From JBBQCW01 sp038319025 (lineage in GTDB: Bacteria > Actinomycetota > Thermoleophilia > Solirubrobacterales > Solirubrobacteraceae): 64,000 bases of DNA. How positions within the stretch are numbered: the first letter of the stretch is position 1; the number at the start of each line of letters is the position of its first letter. A model generated the notes under the pieces. The model made no database searches and was not told the DNA's origin. It saw nothing but the letters and a program-made list of their open reading frames with translations. Both the position numbers and the translations under genes were made by a program. Positions 1 to 8,274 of this stretch are shown here, in pieces. Location: the NCBI GenBank assembly GCA_038319025.1, contig JBBQCW010000007.1, forward strand, positions 76,570-140,569, read 5' to 3'.

Positions 1-1000
1 CACCTTGCTGGGTGCCGATGAGCAGCGCCTCATCGCCTGGGCGAACGTCTTTGTCGAGGCCGACATCGAGGGTGATGTTGTCCATCGAGACGGTGCCGAC
101 CAAAGGCCGACGGCGACCGCCCACCAGCACGTCAGCGGCATTGCTGAGGCCGCGGCGCCAGCCGTCTCCGTAGCCGAGCGGCACCGTGGCGATGTCCGTG
201 GCCTGGCCGGCCACGAACCGGCGACCGTAGCCGGCGCTGTCGCCGACCTGTGCGCCCTTCACATCCGCCACGTAGGAGCGCAACTCCAGCACGGGCTCCA
301 GTTCATGATCGGCCGGGTCGTGGCCGAACGGATCCATCCCGTACAGGGCGATGCCGGGGCGCACCAGGTCAAAGTGGACCTCCGGGGAGCGGAGCACGGC
401 GGCACTGTTGGCGGCGTGCACCACCACCTCGGGGGCCAGCTCGCGCATCTGCGCCGCCCACGGGATGAACCGAGCTAGTTGCTGGTCGAAAAACGGATCG
501 CTGAGATCGTCAGCCGTGGCGAAGTGGGTCATCGCACCGACCAGTACGAGGCCTGGGGCGGACTGGATCGCCTGTGCGACCGCCAGCGCCTCAGCCGGGT
601 CCCGGGTGCCCAGCCGACCCATCCCGGTGTCGAACTTCACGTGCAGACGAGCGGGCCGGCCGCGCTGCGCCAACGCATCGACGAACGATGCGCGCCAGAC
701 GACGATATCGGCGTCGGCATCGAGCGCCTCATCGACTTCCTCACGACCAAGAGCGCCCAGGACCAGCAGCGGCCCGGTCAGGCCCGCGGCTCGTAACGCA
801 AGCGCCTCGCCCGACGTAGCCACCGCCAGCCAGGTCGCGCCGCCCGCCTGGGCTGCTCGGGCCGCCGGGACGGCTCCGTGGCCGTACCCATCTGCCTTGA
901 CCACAGCGCACACGGCGGCGCCGGGCGCCGCCGCCACCAGGCACGCGGTGTTGCGCTCGATCGCCGCCAGATTCACGGCGGCCGTAACCCGACGGGGCAT
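1..1000 (-). CDS. alr: Alanine racemase (3' end cut by window edge)
   Basis: This PLP enzyme interconverts L- and D-alanine for peptidoglycan. The minus-strand frame opens at the ATG at 1000-998 and stays open to the window edge, giving about 333 residues of a family that is usually 360-390 long, so only the C-terminal tail is missing. The PLP-lysine motif AVVKADGYGHGA is seen, with Lys about residue 35. The family's HFATAD-like barrel segment, the RPGIALYG strand, the SAGYGR second-subunit tyrosine loop and VSMDN are also present. It lies 53 bp after nnr on the same strand, in a run of cell-wall genes (glmS, glmM, nnr), and is probably co-transcribed. Identification is firm. Confidence 0.95.
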   Translation of the reverse strand, partial: MPRRVTAAVNLAAIERNTACLVAAAPGAAVCAVVKADGYGHGAVPAARAAQAGGATWLAVATSGEALALRAAGLTGPLLVLGALGREEVDEALDADADIVVWRASFVDALAQRGRPARLHVKFDTGMGRLGTRDPAEALAVAQAIQSAPGLVLVGAMTHFATADDLSDPFFDQQLARFIPWAAQMRELAPEVVVHAANSAAVLRSPEVHFDLVRPGIALYGMDPFGHDPADHELEPVLELRSYVADVKGAQVGDSAGYGRRFVAGQATDIATVPLGYGDGWRRGLSNAADVLVGGRRRPLVGTVSMDNITLDVGLDKDVRPGDEALLIGTQQG

Positions 1001-1053
1001 CGACTATCGCTCCCGAGTCAGGCGCACACGGTCAGGGTATTCGAAGGCACTCG

Positions 1054-2574
1054 TCACTCGCGACGCGCCGCGGGCAACTGGGCGATGACATCTGAGGCGA
1101 TCACTCCCGGTGAGCCGACGGCCGCTGCGGCCAACAGGCCGGCGCGCGCGTGCAGGCGTACGCCCGCGCAGGCCGCGGTGAAGGGCTTGACGCCCTGCGC
1201 GAGCAGCGCCGCGATGACGCCGCTGAGTACATCCCCGGTTCCTGCCGTGGCCAGCGCAGGCGTCGCCCCTGGGCTGACCGCAACGAGACCGTCAGGCCGA
1301 GCGATGAGCGAGTCGTCACCCTTGAGGACGACGACAGCGCCGGCCCGTCGTGCAGCTTCGCTGACGCTGGCCAGTCGCTCCGCCTTGATCTGCGCAGAGG
1401 GCACCCCGAGAAGGCGGCCCAGCTCGCCTTCGTGAGGCGTGAGCACGGTCGACGCCACGCGACCGCTGAGCGCCTCTGGCTCACCGGCGAACGCCGCCAA
1501 GCCGTCGGCGTCCAGAACCAACGGCGTGGGGCCCTCGATCGTCAGCGTGCGAGCGAAGGCGAGCGCGCCCACGGACCGGCCCAGGCCCGGTCCCACGACG
1601 AGCGAACCGCCGCGCTGAGCCAGCTCGAGCACCGTCGCCGCGCCCGCCGGCACGTGTGCTCCATCGGCTTCCGTGAGGGCGCGCGTCATCACCTCCAGCA
1701 GATGCGCCGCGACGATCGGCTGCTGGGAGGCGGGAACGCAGGCCGTCACGTACCCGGCCCCGGCGCGCATCGCGCCGAGGGCCACGAGACATGGAGCCCC
1801 GGTCATACCGATCGACCCACCGGCCACCAGCACGAACCCGCTCGCGAACTTGGTGGACGACGCGTCGCGGCCAGGAAGGGTCGCCAGCAGCGCGGCGTCG
1901 TGCAGTAGGCCGATGGTCGGCTCCACCGGTGCCCCCGCCGGGATGCCGATATCGACCGTACGGACCGCACCGGCGTGACCCTTTCCGGGGTTGATGTGCA
2001 GGCCCGGCTTGCTCTGCGCGAAGGTCACCGTGGCTTCGGCCCACACCGCCACGCCGGCGATCTCGCCGGTGGACGCATCGACGCCACTGGGCACGTCGGC
2101 GCTGATGACGGGCACATGGCTGTCGTTGATGGCGCTGATGACCTGGGCCAACGGCGACCGTGGCGCGCCCGCGGCACCGGTGCCCAGCAGCGCGTCGACG
2201 ATGACGGCTGCGCCCTCCAGGCGGGCCACCGTGAACGGCGTCGTGCCGGCTGTGCCCAAGCGCTCCAGATTGATGCGCGCGTCGCCGCTGACGCGCTCGG
2301 CGTCGCCGACGAGAAGTACGTCGACTTCCTGACCCCACTCCCGCAGCAATCGCGCTGCGACAGAGCCGTCCCCACCGTTGTTGCCCGTCCCGCACACGAC
2401 CACCACTCGGCCGGAGCCCGCCCGCTCCTCGACAGCCCTGGCCAAGCCGAGCCCCGCACGCTCCATCAGATCGAGCGAGGGAATGCCAAGCGTCTCGGTC
2501 GCCCAGCGATCCGTGTCGCGCATGGCTTGCGCATCGGGCAGCGCCTGAAGCCAGTCCACCAGTGCCACGGTCAT
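1054..2574 (-). CDS. nnr: Bifunctional NAD(P)H-hydrate repair enzyme (epimerase + ADP/ATP-dependent dehydratase)
   Basis: This enzyme repairs damaged NAD(P)H hydrates. The 506-residue protein has an N-terminal YjeF_N epimerase domain (about residues 15-215) with the GTGNNGGDG loop at 62-70. A C-terminal ribokinase-like dehydratase domain follows, with the GTGDVLSG motif near residue 445. Length and domain order match the bacterial fused form. The start ATG overlaps the acpS stop by 4 bp (ATGA), so translation is likely coupled. The neighbour order acpS-nnr-alr is common in actinobacteria. Both domain signatures are complete and I see no damage. Confidence 0.95.
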   Translation of the reverse strand: MTVALVDWLQALPDAQAMRDTDRWATETLGIPSLDLMERAGLGLARAVEERAGSGRVVVVCGTGNNGGDGSVAARLLREWGQEVDVLLVGDAERVSGDARINLERLGTAGTTPFTVARLEGAAVIVDALLGTGAAGAPRSPLAQVISAINDSHVPVISADVPSGVDASTGEIAGVAVWAEATVTFAQSKPGLHINPGKGHAGAVRTVDIGIPAGAPVEPTIGLLHDAALLATLPGRDASSTKFASGFVLVAGGSIGMTGAPCLVALGAMRAGAGYVTACVPASQQPIVAAHLLEVMTRALTEADGAHVPAGAATVLELAQRGGSLVVGPGLGRSVGALAFARTLTIEGPTPLVLDADGLAAFAGEPEALSGRVASTVLTPHEGELGRLLGVPSAQIKAERLASVSEAARRAGAVVVLKGDDSLIARPDGLVAVSPGATPALATAGTGDVLSGVIAALLAQGVKPFTAACAGVRLHARAGLLAAAAVGSPGVIASDVIAQLPAARRE

Positions 2575-2930
2575 GCGGCCACCGCAATGGCGCCGGCCGT
2601 CTCGCGGGCGTGGGTGAGCGAGATGCTCACCTGGACCCCGAGCGCCGCGGCCCGTTCGGCGGCGCCACCGTGCAATGCGAGCGACGTGTCGCCGGCGCCA
2701 CCCAGCACCTCGATGTCCTGCCAGGACCAGACGGCGAGGCCGAGCGCCTTGGCCACGGCTTCCTTAGCGCAGAACCGGGCGGCGAGATGCTGCATCGGCC
2801 GCGGGCGGGACGCCGCGTACGTCCGCTCGCCTTCGGTGAATAGGCGCAGCACCAGCCGAGGGCGACGCTCCAGCGCCCGCTCGAGGCGGTCGATCTCCAG
2901 CAGATCCAAGCCCACGCCGTGCACGCCCAC
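2571..2930 (-). CDS. acpS: Holo-[acyl-carrier-protein] synthase
   Basis: AcpS transfers 4'-phosphopantetheine from CoA to the serine of acyl carrier protein. The Mg-binding segment GVGLDLLEIDR sits at the N-terminus, and the second family motif, FCAKEAVAKALG, is present. The frame is open further upstream, but that extension overlaps the preceding gene and resembles no AcpS. I therefore place the start at the GTG at 2930 (119 aa, normal length); a GTG at 2924 is equally possible because neither has a strong ribosome site. It overlaps nnr by 4 bp. Its natural substrate could include the ACP encoded at 15635. Confidence 0.9.
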   Translation of the reverse strand: MGVHGVGLDLLEIDRLERALERRPRLVLRLFTEGERTYAASRPRPMQHLAARFCAKEAVAKALGLAVWSWQDIEVLGGAGDTSLALHGGAAERAAALGVQVSISLTHARETAGAIAVAA

Positions 2931-2985
2931 GATCGTAGTGCAGGGGGCGTCGGCTTCCCTCCCGCCGGTGACCACCCGCCGGTGA

Positions 2986-3462
2986 CTACCCGCCGTGGAC
3001 GGCGCGCCCGGAGGCGCGCACGACGAGCCACAGCCCACCGAACTCGTTCACGTTCTGACACGTGACCTGCGCGGCCGCACGGTCACCCACATAGTAGTAC
3101 AGCGGGTGGCCCGCGTACGTGGCCTGCAGCCCGCCGCCGCGGCGCTTGGTGGTGCCGAGGAGCGACGCGCGGGCGCCGGATCCGGCGCGTGGAGTGCCAC
3201 CGGTGAAGGCCACCGGCCAGGCGGAGGCGCAGGCCCCGTAGCAGCGACTCGTCTTGCCCTTGTCGTGCGTGAACAGGTAAAAGACGCGACCGCTCCCATC
3301 CGTCAGGACCTTGCCGTACCGAGTCGAGCGAACGCTGATCGTCAGCCGGGATGACGAGGCCCGGGCGGTGGCGCCACCGTCGCGCGCGGAGGCAACGGCG
3401 CCGACGGGCACCGCCGCGGCGATGAGGACGGCAGCGATGAGAGCACGACGCAAAAGGAACAT
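2986..3462 (-). CDS. Secreted COG4315/Lipoprotein_15-type repeat protein
   Basis: This is a 158-residue exported protein. It has a basic N-terminus, a hydrophobic stretch (residues 5-24) and a VASA-type signal-peptidase site; no lipobox cysteine is visible. The mature part has two copies of the family repeat. The first contains YGKVLTDGSG, FYLF, D and C-YGAC-AWPV; the second contains ATYAGHPLYYYVGD and ends in GGLWLVV. Proteins with this repeat are extracytoplasmic and mostly of unknown function. It sits between glmS and acpS on the same strand. Its own function cannot be inferred from that position. Confidence 0.8.
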   Translation of the reverse strand: MFLLRRALIAAVLIAAAVPVGAVASARDGGATARASSSRLTISVRSTRYGKVLTDGSGRVFYLFTHDKGKTSRCYGACASAWPVAFTGGTPRAGSGARASLLGTTKRRGGGLQATYAGHPLYYYVGDRAAAQVTCQNVNEFGGLWLVVRASGRAVHGG

Positions 3463-3511
3463 GCGAGCAGCGTACGTGCGCGCCCCTTACGCCCGGCGAA
3501 ACTCCGCCTTG

Positions 3512-5344
3512 CTACTCGACCGTCACCGTCTTGGCCAGGTTGCGCGGCTGGTCGACATTCAAGCCGCGCTTACGCGCGATCTCATAAGCCAGCAACTGCA
3601 AGGGGATCACGGCCAGGAGCGGCTGCAGCATCCAGTCCGTCTTGGGAATCCGCACGACCTCTTCGGCGTGGACGGCGATCTCCTCGTTGCCCTCGGTGGC
3701 GATCGCGATCACGTGCGCCCCCCGGGCCCGAACCTCTTGGATATTGGAGATCATCTTGTCCAGAATCGGCGAGTCAGTGGCGATGCATACCACCGGAGTG
3801 GACTCATCCAAGAGGGCGATCGGCCCGTGCTTCATCTCCCCTGCGGCATACGCGTCGGTGGCGATGTAGGAGATCTCCTTGAGCTTGAGAGCGCCCTCCA
3901 GCGCGACGGCACGGCCCGCGTGGCGACCGAGGTAGAGGAAGAAGTTCTGCTGGTAGTGAGCCTCGGCGATGGCGCTGAGGTCGACGCTCTCGAGCAGTTC
4001 GTCGATCAGGTGCGGCAGACGCTTGATCTCCGTCACCAGTTCGGTCAGTCGCGCGGGCTCCATCTCGCCGCGCAACTCGGCCAGGCGGAGCGCCAGCAGG
4101 TAGAGCACGACGACCTGACAGACAAAAGTCTTCGTCGCCGCGACCGACACCTCGAGCCCCGCCCGCGTGTAGAGCACGCCGTCGGCGTCGCGGGTGACCT
4201 GGGAGCCCATCACGTTGGTGATGGCCAGCACCGTCGCCCCGGCCTCGCGAGCCACGCGCATCGCGGCGAGCGTGTCCGCCGTCTCGCCGGACTGGGTGAT
4301 GCCGATCACCAGATCGCGCTCGCGGAAGATCGGATTGCGATAACGAAACTCGGATGCGATGTCCATGTCGACGGGTACGCGAGCCCACTCCTCGATCGCA
4401 TAACGCCCGATCAGCCCGGCGTTGAACGACGTCCCCGCCGCCACGATCACGATGCGGTCAACGTCACGCAACAGCGCCTCATCGAGCGCGCCTACGTCGG
4501 CCAGATCCACACCGTCGGGCCGCACCGTGCGGTCAGCGATCGTCTCGGCCACGGCGTCCGCCTGCTCGTTGATCTCCTTGAGCATGAAGGTGTCGTAGCC
4601 GCCCTTCTCGGCGGTCTCTTCGTCCCAATCGATCTCCTCGATCTCGCGGGGGCGATCGACGCCGTCCGGGCCGAAGATGGTGGCCTCACCGGCCGTGATC
4701 TCCACCAGTTCCCCGTTGTCCAGGAACTGAACGTTGCGGGTGCGGGCCAGGAAGGCCGGGACGGCGGAGGCCAGGAACGTCTCGCCGTCGCCACGCCCGA
4801 TGACCAGGGGGCATTCCTGCCGGGCGGCGACCAGGTGGTCAGGGTCGTCCAAGCTCATGGCGACGAAGGCGTAGTGCCCCTCCAGATCGTTGAACGTGAG
4901 GCGCACGGCCTCGCGCAGATCGCCGTCGTAGTGGTGGGCGACAAGGTGCGCGACCACTTCCGCGTCAGTGTCGGAGCTGAACTGGGCGCCGTCAGCGATC
5001 AAGCGGTCCTTGATCGACAGATAGTTCTCCACGATGCCATTGACGACCACGTGGATGCGGTCGGCGGTGTCGTAGTGCGGGTGGGCGTTCTTCTCGTTGA
5101 CGCGCCCGTGCGTGGCCCAGCGCGTGTGCCCGATCCCGGTGTGGCCTGCGTGCATGGCCGGGCGCGCGGCGAGCGCCTTGTCCAGTTCGTCGAGGTTGCC
5201 GACGGCTCGCACGGAGTCGATCGCGCCGTCCGCGATCACCGAGAGGCCGGCGGAGTCATAGCCGCGGTATTCGAGCTTACGCAGCCCGGCCAGGAGGATC
5301 TCCTGCGCGGGACGGGAACCGACATAACCGACGATGCCGCACAC
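3512..5344 (-). CDS. glmS: Glutamine-fructose-6-phosphate aminotransferase (isomerizing)
   Basis: GlmS makes glucosamine-6-phosphate from fructose-6-phosphate and glutamine, the first step of UDP-GlcNAc synthesis. The protein is 610 residues. The start is GTG at 5344, with AGAGGAGG 8 nt upstream, which puts the nucleophilic Cys2 (CGIVGYVG) directly after the initiator. The longer open frame to 5398 lacks this logic. The glutaminase half has HTRWATHG and the GNLDEL segment. Two SIS domains follow with GTSFNAG, SQSGETADT and the C-terminal NLAKTVTVE. It lies just downstream of glmM (111 bp), the next-but-one gene product in the same pathway. No glmS ribozyme is recognisable upstream. Confidence 0.97.
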   Translation of the reverse strand: MCGIVGYVGSRPAQEILLAGLRKLEYRGYDSAGLSVIADGAIDSVRAVGNLDELDKALAARPAMHAGHTGIGHTRWATHGRVNEKNAHPHYDTADRIHVVVNGIVENYLSIKDRLIADGAQFSSDTDAEVVAHLVAHHYDGDLREAVRLTFNDLEGHYAFVAMSLDDPDHLVAARQECPLVIGRGDGETFLASAVPAFLARTRNVQFLDNGELVEITAGEATIFGPDGVDRPREIEEIDWDEETAEKGGYDTFMLKEINEQADAVAETIADRTVRPDGVDLADVGALDEALLRDVDRIVIVAAGTSFNAGLIGRYAIEEWARVPVDMDIASEFRYRNPIFRERDLVIGITQSGETADTLAAMRVAREAGATVLAITNVMGSQVTRDADGVLYTRAGLEVSVAATKTFVCQVVVLYLLALRLAELRGEMEPARLTELVTEIKRLPHLIDELLESVDLSAIAEAHYQQNFFLYLGRHAGRAVALEGALKLKEISYIATDAYAAGEMKHGPIALLDESTPVVCIATDSPILDKMISNIQEVRARGAHVIAIATEGNEEIAVHAEEVVRIPKTDWMLQPLLAVIPLQLLAYEIARKRGLNVDQPRNLAKTVTVE

Positions 5345-5455
5345 GGTCGCGCCTCCTCTGGTCGTAGAACGTAGAACGGCCGCACGGGGCGGCCGCATAG
5401 GGCGTGGGGACGCTAGCAGCCGTCAACGTTCGTTCGCGGGCCGGGGCGGTCAGGT

Positions 5456-6772
5456 TCAGGGCCCGACAGCTTCGGCCAGCGCGACCAGACGGGCGCAGGC
5501 GGCATGCGCTTCGTCTTCGGTCGGCGCCTCCACCATCACCCGCACCAGCTGCTCGGTGCCGCTGGAGCGGACCAGAACTCGGCCGCGACCTTCCAGACCT
5601 GCCTGCTCCACGGCCATCGCCGCCGTCAAAGCCGGATCGGCCATCACCAGGTCGCGATCGGCGACCCGCACATTGACCAGCATCTGGGGCAGTTTCTGCA
5701 TGCTGTCGCGATCAGCCAGGTCGCCCCCGGCCAGTGCTTCGAGCGTGAGCAGCGCGCTGGCGATGCCGTCGCCCGAGGGCACGAAATCCATGTCGATGAT
5801 GTGGCCGGACTGCTCGCCGCCCAGAGACCAGCCGCGCTCGCGAAGTGACTCCAGTACGTAGCGGTCGCCTACCCCGGTGATGGCGACCTCGATGCCGGCC
5901 TGCTCCATCGCGGCGTGGAACCCGTAATTGGTCATCACGGTCACCGCGACGCCATTGTGGGGCAGCCGGTCGTGCTTGCGCAAGTGCAGCGCAGCGAGGG
6001 CGATCAGCTCATCGCCGTCGACCACGACGCCGTGGCGGTCCACCGCGAGCACGCGGTCCCCGTCACCGTCGAACGCGAAGCCGAGAGCGTGTCCACCGTC
6101 GCGGACGATGGTGGCCAGTGCGTCCAGGTGTGTGGACCCGCAGCCCTCGTTTATGTTGCGCCCGTCCGGGCCGTCGGCGACGACTGTCACGTTCGCGTTG
6201 AGACGACGGAAGATCTCCGGGCCGGCGCGGTACGTCGACCCGTTGGCGCAGTCGATGACGACGTCCACACCAGTTAGATCCAGGTCCGCAAAGCGCGTTT
6301 GCAGCTCCCGCAGGTAGTCCTCCAGAGTGCCGTGCAGCTGGCGCACCCGCCCGATGGTGCCTCCGGCCGCGGGGAGTTCGTCGAGGCGTTCCTCGATGCG
6401 TTCCTCAGACACATCGCTGAGCTTGAAGCCATCGGGGCCGAAGAACTTGATGCCGTTGTCGGCGAACGGGTTGTGCGACGCAGAGATCACGATCCCCAGA
6501 TCAAATCCGTAGCGGCCGATCAGCAGCGGCGCAGCCGGTGTCGGCAGCACCCCACCGATGAGCACCTCGCCACCAGCCGACGTGATGCCCGCGGCCAGCG
6601 CCGCCTCCAGCATGTCGCCCGACTCCCGCGTGTCGCGGATGACGAGCACACGGGGCGCTGCGGCGGCCGACTCAAGCGTGGCGGCGCGCCCGAGGCGCAT
6701 GGCGAGATCCGCGGTGAGGACCTCGCCCGCCACGCCACGGACGCCGTCCGTGCCGAAGAACTGCCGGGCCAT
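5456..6772 (-). CDS. glmM: Phosphoglucosamine mutase
   Basis: GlmM converts glucosamine-6-phosphate to glucosamine-1-phosphate for UDP-GlcNAc. The 438-residue protein has every landmark of the alpha-D-phosphohexomutase family. FGTDGVRG is at the N-terminus and the phosphoserine loop ISASHNP lies near residue 100. The metal loop is FDGDGDR, the sugar-binding segment GEQSGHI, and the phosphate-binding loop RSSGTEQ is near the C-terminus, where the family usually has SGTEP. It lies 17 bp after rpsI and before glmS on the same strand, so the ribosomal and amino-sugar genes probably share a transcript. Confidence 0.96.
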   Translation of the reverse strand: MARQFFGTDGVRGVAGEVLTADLAMRLGRAATLESAAAAPRVLVIRDTRESGDMLEAALAAGITSAGGEVLIGGVLPTPAAPLLIGRYGFDLGIVISASHNPFADNGIKFFGPDGFKLSDVSEERIEERLDELPAAGGTIGRVRQLHGTLEDYLRELQTRFADLDLTGVDVVIDCANGSTYRAGPEIFRRLNANVTVVADGPDGRNINEGCGSTHLDALATIVRDGGHALGFAFDGDGDRVLAVDRHGVVVDGDELIALAALHLRKHDRLPHNGVAVTVMTNYGFHAAMEQAGIEVAITGVGDRYVLESLRERGWSLGGEQSGHIIDMDFVPSGDGIASALLTLEALAGGDLADRDSMQKLPQMLVNVRVADRDLVMADPALTAAMAVEQAGLEGRGRVLVRSSGTEQLVRVMVEAPTEDEAHAACARLVALAEAVGP

Positions 6773-6789
6773 AAAAGAACCGACCGCGG

Positions 6790-7650
6790 TTAGCGCTTGC
6801 TGAACTGCGGCCGCTTACGGGCCTTCTTGAGGCCGGCCTTCTTGCGCTCCTTGGCGCGTGCGTCACGCGTCAGGAAGCCGCGGCGCTTGAGCTCTCCACG
6901 AAGGTTGGGATCGGCCTCGAGCAGCGCACGAGAGATGCCGTGGCGCAAGGCGCCGGCTTGGGCGGAGACGCCGCCGCCGTGCAGGTGGGCGACGACATCC
7001 ATCCGCTCTTCGTAGCCGACCGTCTCCAGCGGCTGACGAATGTTCTTGCGCAGCGTCTCACGCGGGAACGCGTCGTCGAAGGTACGGCCGTTGATCGTGT
7101 AGACGCCGGTGCCGGGCTTCAACGTCACGCGGGCAACAGCGGTCTTGCGCTTGCCGGTGGCGCGGTAGCGCGCGTCGGCAGCCAGTTCGATAGCGGCGAC
7201 GATCGGCTCGTCGAGCGTCTCGTCCTCGTCGGCGGCAGCGTCATCGCCGTCTTCGCCTTCGCCACGGGCCAGGGGATCCTGGCCTTCAGCGACGATGTCC
7301 ACTTCAAGGTCCATGCCCGGAATAGCCGGCTTCACGCGCGGGGTCACGGGTGCTTCGTCAGCCAATTCCTCCGCGACCGCTTCCTCGACCGCCTCGATGG
7401 CGATCTCCTCGGCGACGGCTTCGTCAACGCCTTCGGCGACGAGCTCCTCGACGATGGCTTCCTCGACAATCGCCTCAGCGACGATCTCTTCGACGATGGC
7501 TTCCTCGACGATCTCCTCGGCCGCCTCCTCGACGATAGCGTCGGCCTCCTCGATCACGGCCTCCTCGATCACGGCCTCCTCGGCGCCCTGAGCCTCAACG
7601 GCAGGCTGCTCGGCGGGGGTCTGATCGTCCTTCGGGGTCTCGTCGCTCAC
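6790..7650 (-). CDS. rpsI: 30S ribosomal protein S9 with a long acidic N-terminal extension
   Basis: The C-terminal ~127 residues are a complete S9 (YRATGKRKTAVARV through the basic KKARKRPQFSKR tail that reaches the P site). In front of it lie about 159 residues rich in Glu, Ala, Ile and Val, with EEAIVEE-like repeats, then a DGDDAAADEDE-type acidic linker. Ordinary bacterial S9 is about 130 residues; actinobacterial versions are often a little longer, but this is more than double. The start (GTG at 7650) overlaps the rplM stop as GTGA. The coupled start and unbroken frame argue that the extension is translated. Confidence 0.93.
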   Translation of the reverse strand: MSDETPKDDQTPAEQPAVEAQGAEEAVIEEAVIEEADAIVEEAAEEIVEEAIVEEIVAEAIVEEAIVEELVAEGVDEAVAEEIAIEAVEEAVAEELADEAPVTPRVKPAIPGMDLEVDIVAEGQDPLARGEGEDGDDAAADEDETLDEPIVAAIELAADARYRATGKRKTAVARVTLKPGTGVYTINGRTFDDAFPRETLRKNIRQPLETVGYEERMDVVAHLHGGGVSAQAGALRHGISRALLEADPNLRGELKRRGFLTRDARAKERKKAGLKKARKRPQFSKR

Positions 7651-8081
7651 GCGATCGTCTCCATCGGTTGCGGCATCTGCGCGGCGTGCGGATGTTCCGG
7701 GCCGGCATAGACCTTCAGCTTGGTGATCTGCTTCCGCGCCAGGCGGTTGCGGGGCATCATGCCCTTGACAGCGATCCGGATGACCTCTTCGGGCCGGCGC
7801 TCGATCATTTCCTCGAACGTGCGGGACTTCAGCCCACCTGGGTAACCGGAGTGGCGGTAATACCGCTTCTCGGTGCGCTTCTTGCCCGTGACCGAGATTT
7901 TTTCGGCGTTGATGACTACGACGAAATCCCCCGTGTCCACGTGCGGGGTGTACTCGGGCTTGCGCTTACCACGCAGCGCATCAGCGATCTGGGTCGCGAG
8001 CCGGCCGAGCGTCTGCCCGTTGGCGTCCACGATGAGCCAGTTGCGCTCACGGTTCTCAGAATTGGCGACGTAGGTCTTCAC
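7647..8081 (-). CDS. rplM: 50S ribosomal protein L13
   Basis: L13 is an early-assembling large-subunit protein. The sequence VKTYVANSENRERNW through KLKVYAGPEHPH is a standard L13 of 144 residues. The frame extends to an ATG at 8111, but the family normally begins at (M)KTY, so I choose GTG at 8081. It has a GAGG about 11 nt upstream. It is followed by rpsI with a 4-bp overlap, the usual L13-S9 pair. The preceding transcription unit appears closed by the hairpin at 8194-8224, so the promoter should lie in 8082-8193. Confidence 0.95.
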   Translation of the reverse strand: MKTYVANSENRERNWLIVDANGQTLGRLATQIADALRGKRKPEYTPHVDTGDFVVVINAEKISVTGKKRTEKRYYRHSGYPGGLKSRTFEEMIERRPEEVIRIAVKGMMPRNRLARKQITKLKVYAGPEHPHAAQMPQPMETIA

Positions 8082-8193
8082 GGAATTCAGCCTCGTAAAA
8101 AGCGCGCACATCAGGTGCGCGGCGATGGCGGATCATAGGGGATCGGGGCCCGAGCCGTCGCCGGGCCGGGCAGGGCGTCGGGCTGGACCAGGT

Positions 8194-8224
8194 GCGGCCC
8201 CGTCGACATGGTCGACGGGGCCGC
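8194..8224 (-). terminator. Perfect 14-bp hairpin, probable terminator
   Basis: GCGGCCCCGTCGAC (8194-8207) and its exact reverse complement (8211-8224) flank a 3-nt loop. It lies about 50 bp after the stop of the giant minus-strand propeller gene and before rplM. There is no T-tract, which is common for actinobacterial terminators. Confidence 0.7.
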
Positions 8225-8274
8225 CTCAGGCACCTTTCGGGGACACACCCGGGATTGGTGGTGCGGAACGTTTC

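Noticed and set aside
3311..5374. 687-codon open frame on the plus strand
   Set aside because: It is antisense to the well-supported glmS gene, has no family features and is the kind of shadow frame common in high-GC DNA.
5345..5455. glmS ribozyme upstream of glmS
   Set aside because: The 111-bp leader shows no conserved ribozyme core, and this regulation is typical of Firmicutes rather than actinobacteria.
7380..7570. Short tandem repeats on the DNA level
   Set aside because: They encode the EEAIVEE-type extension of S9 in frame and follow from its low-complexity protein sequence.
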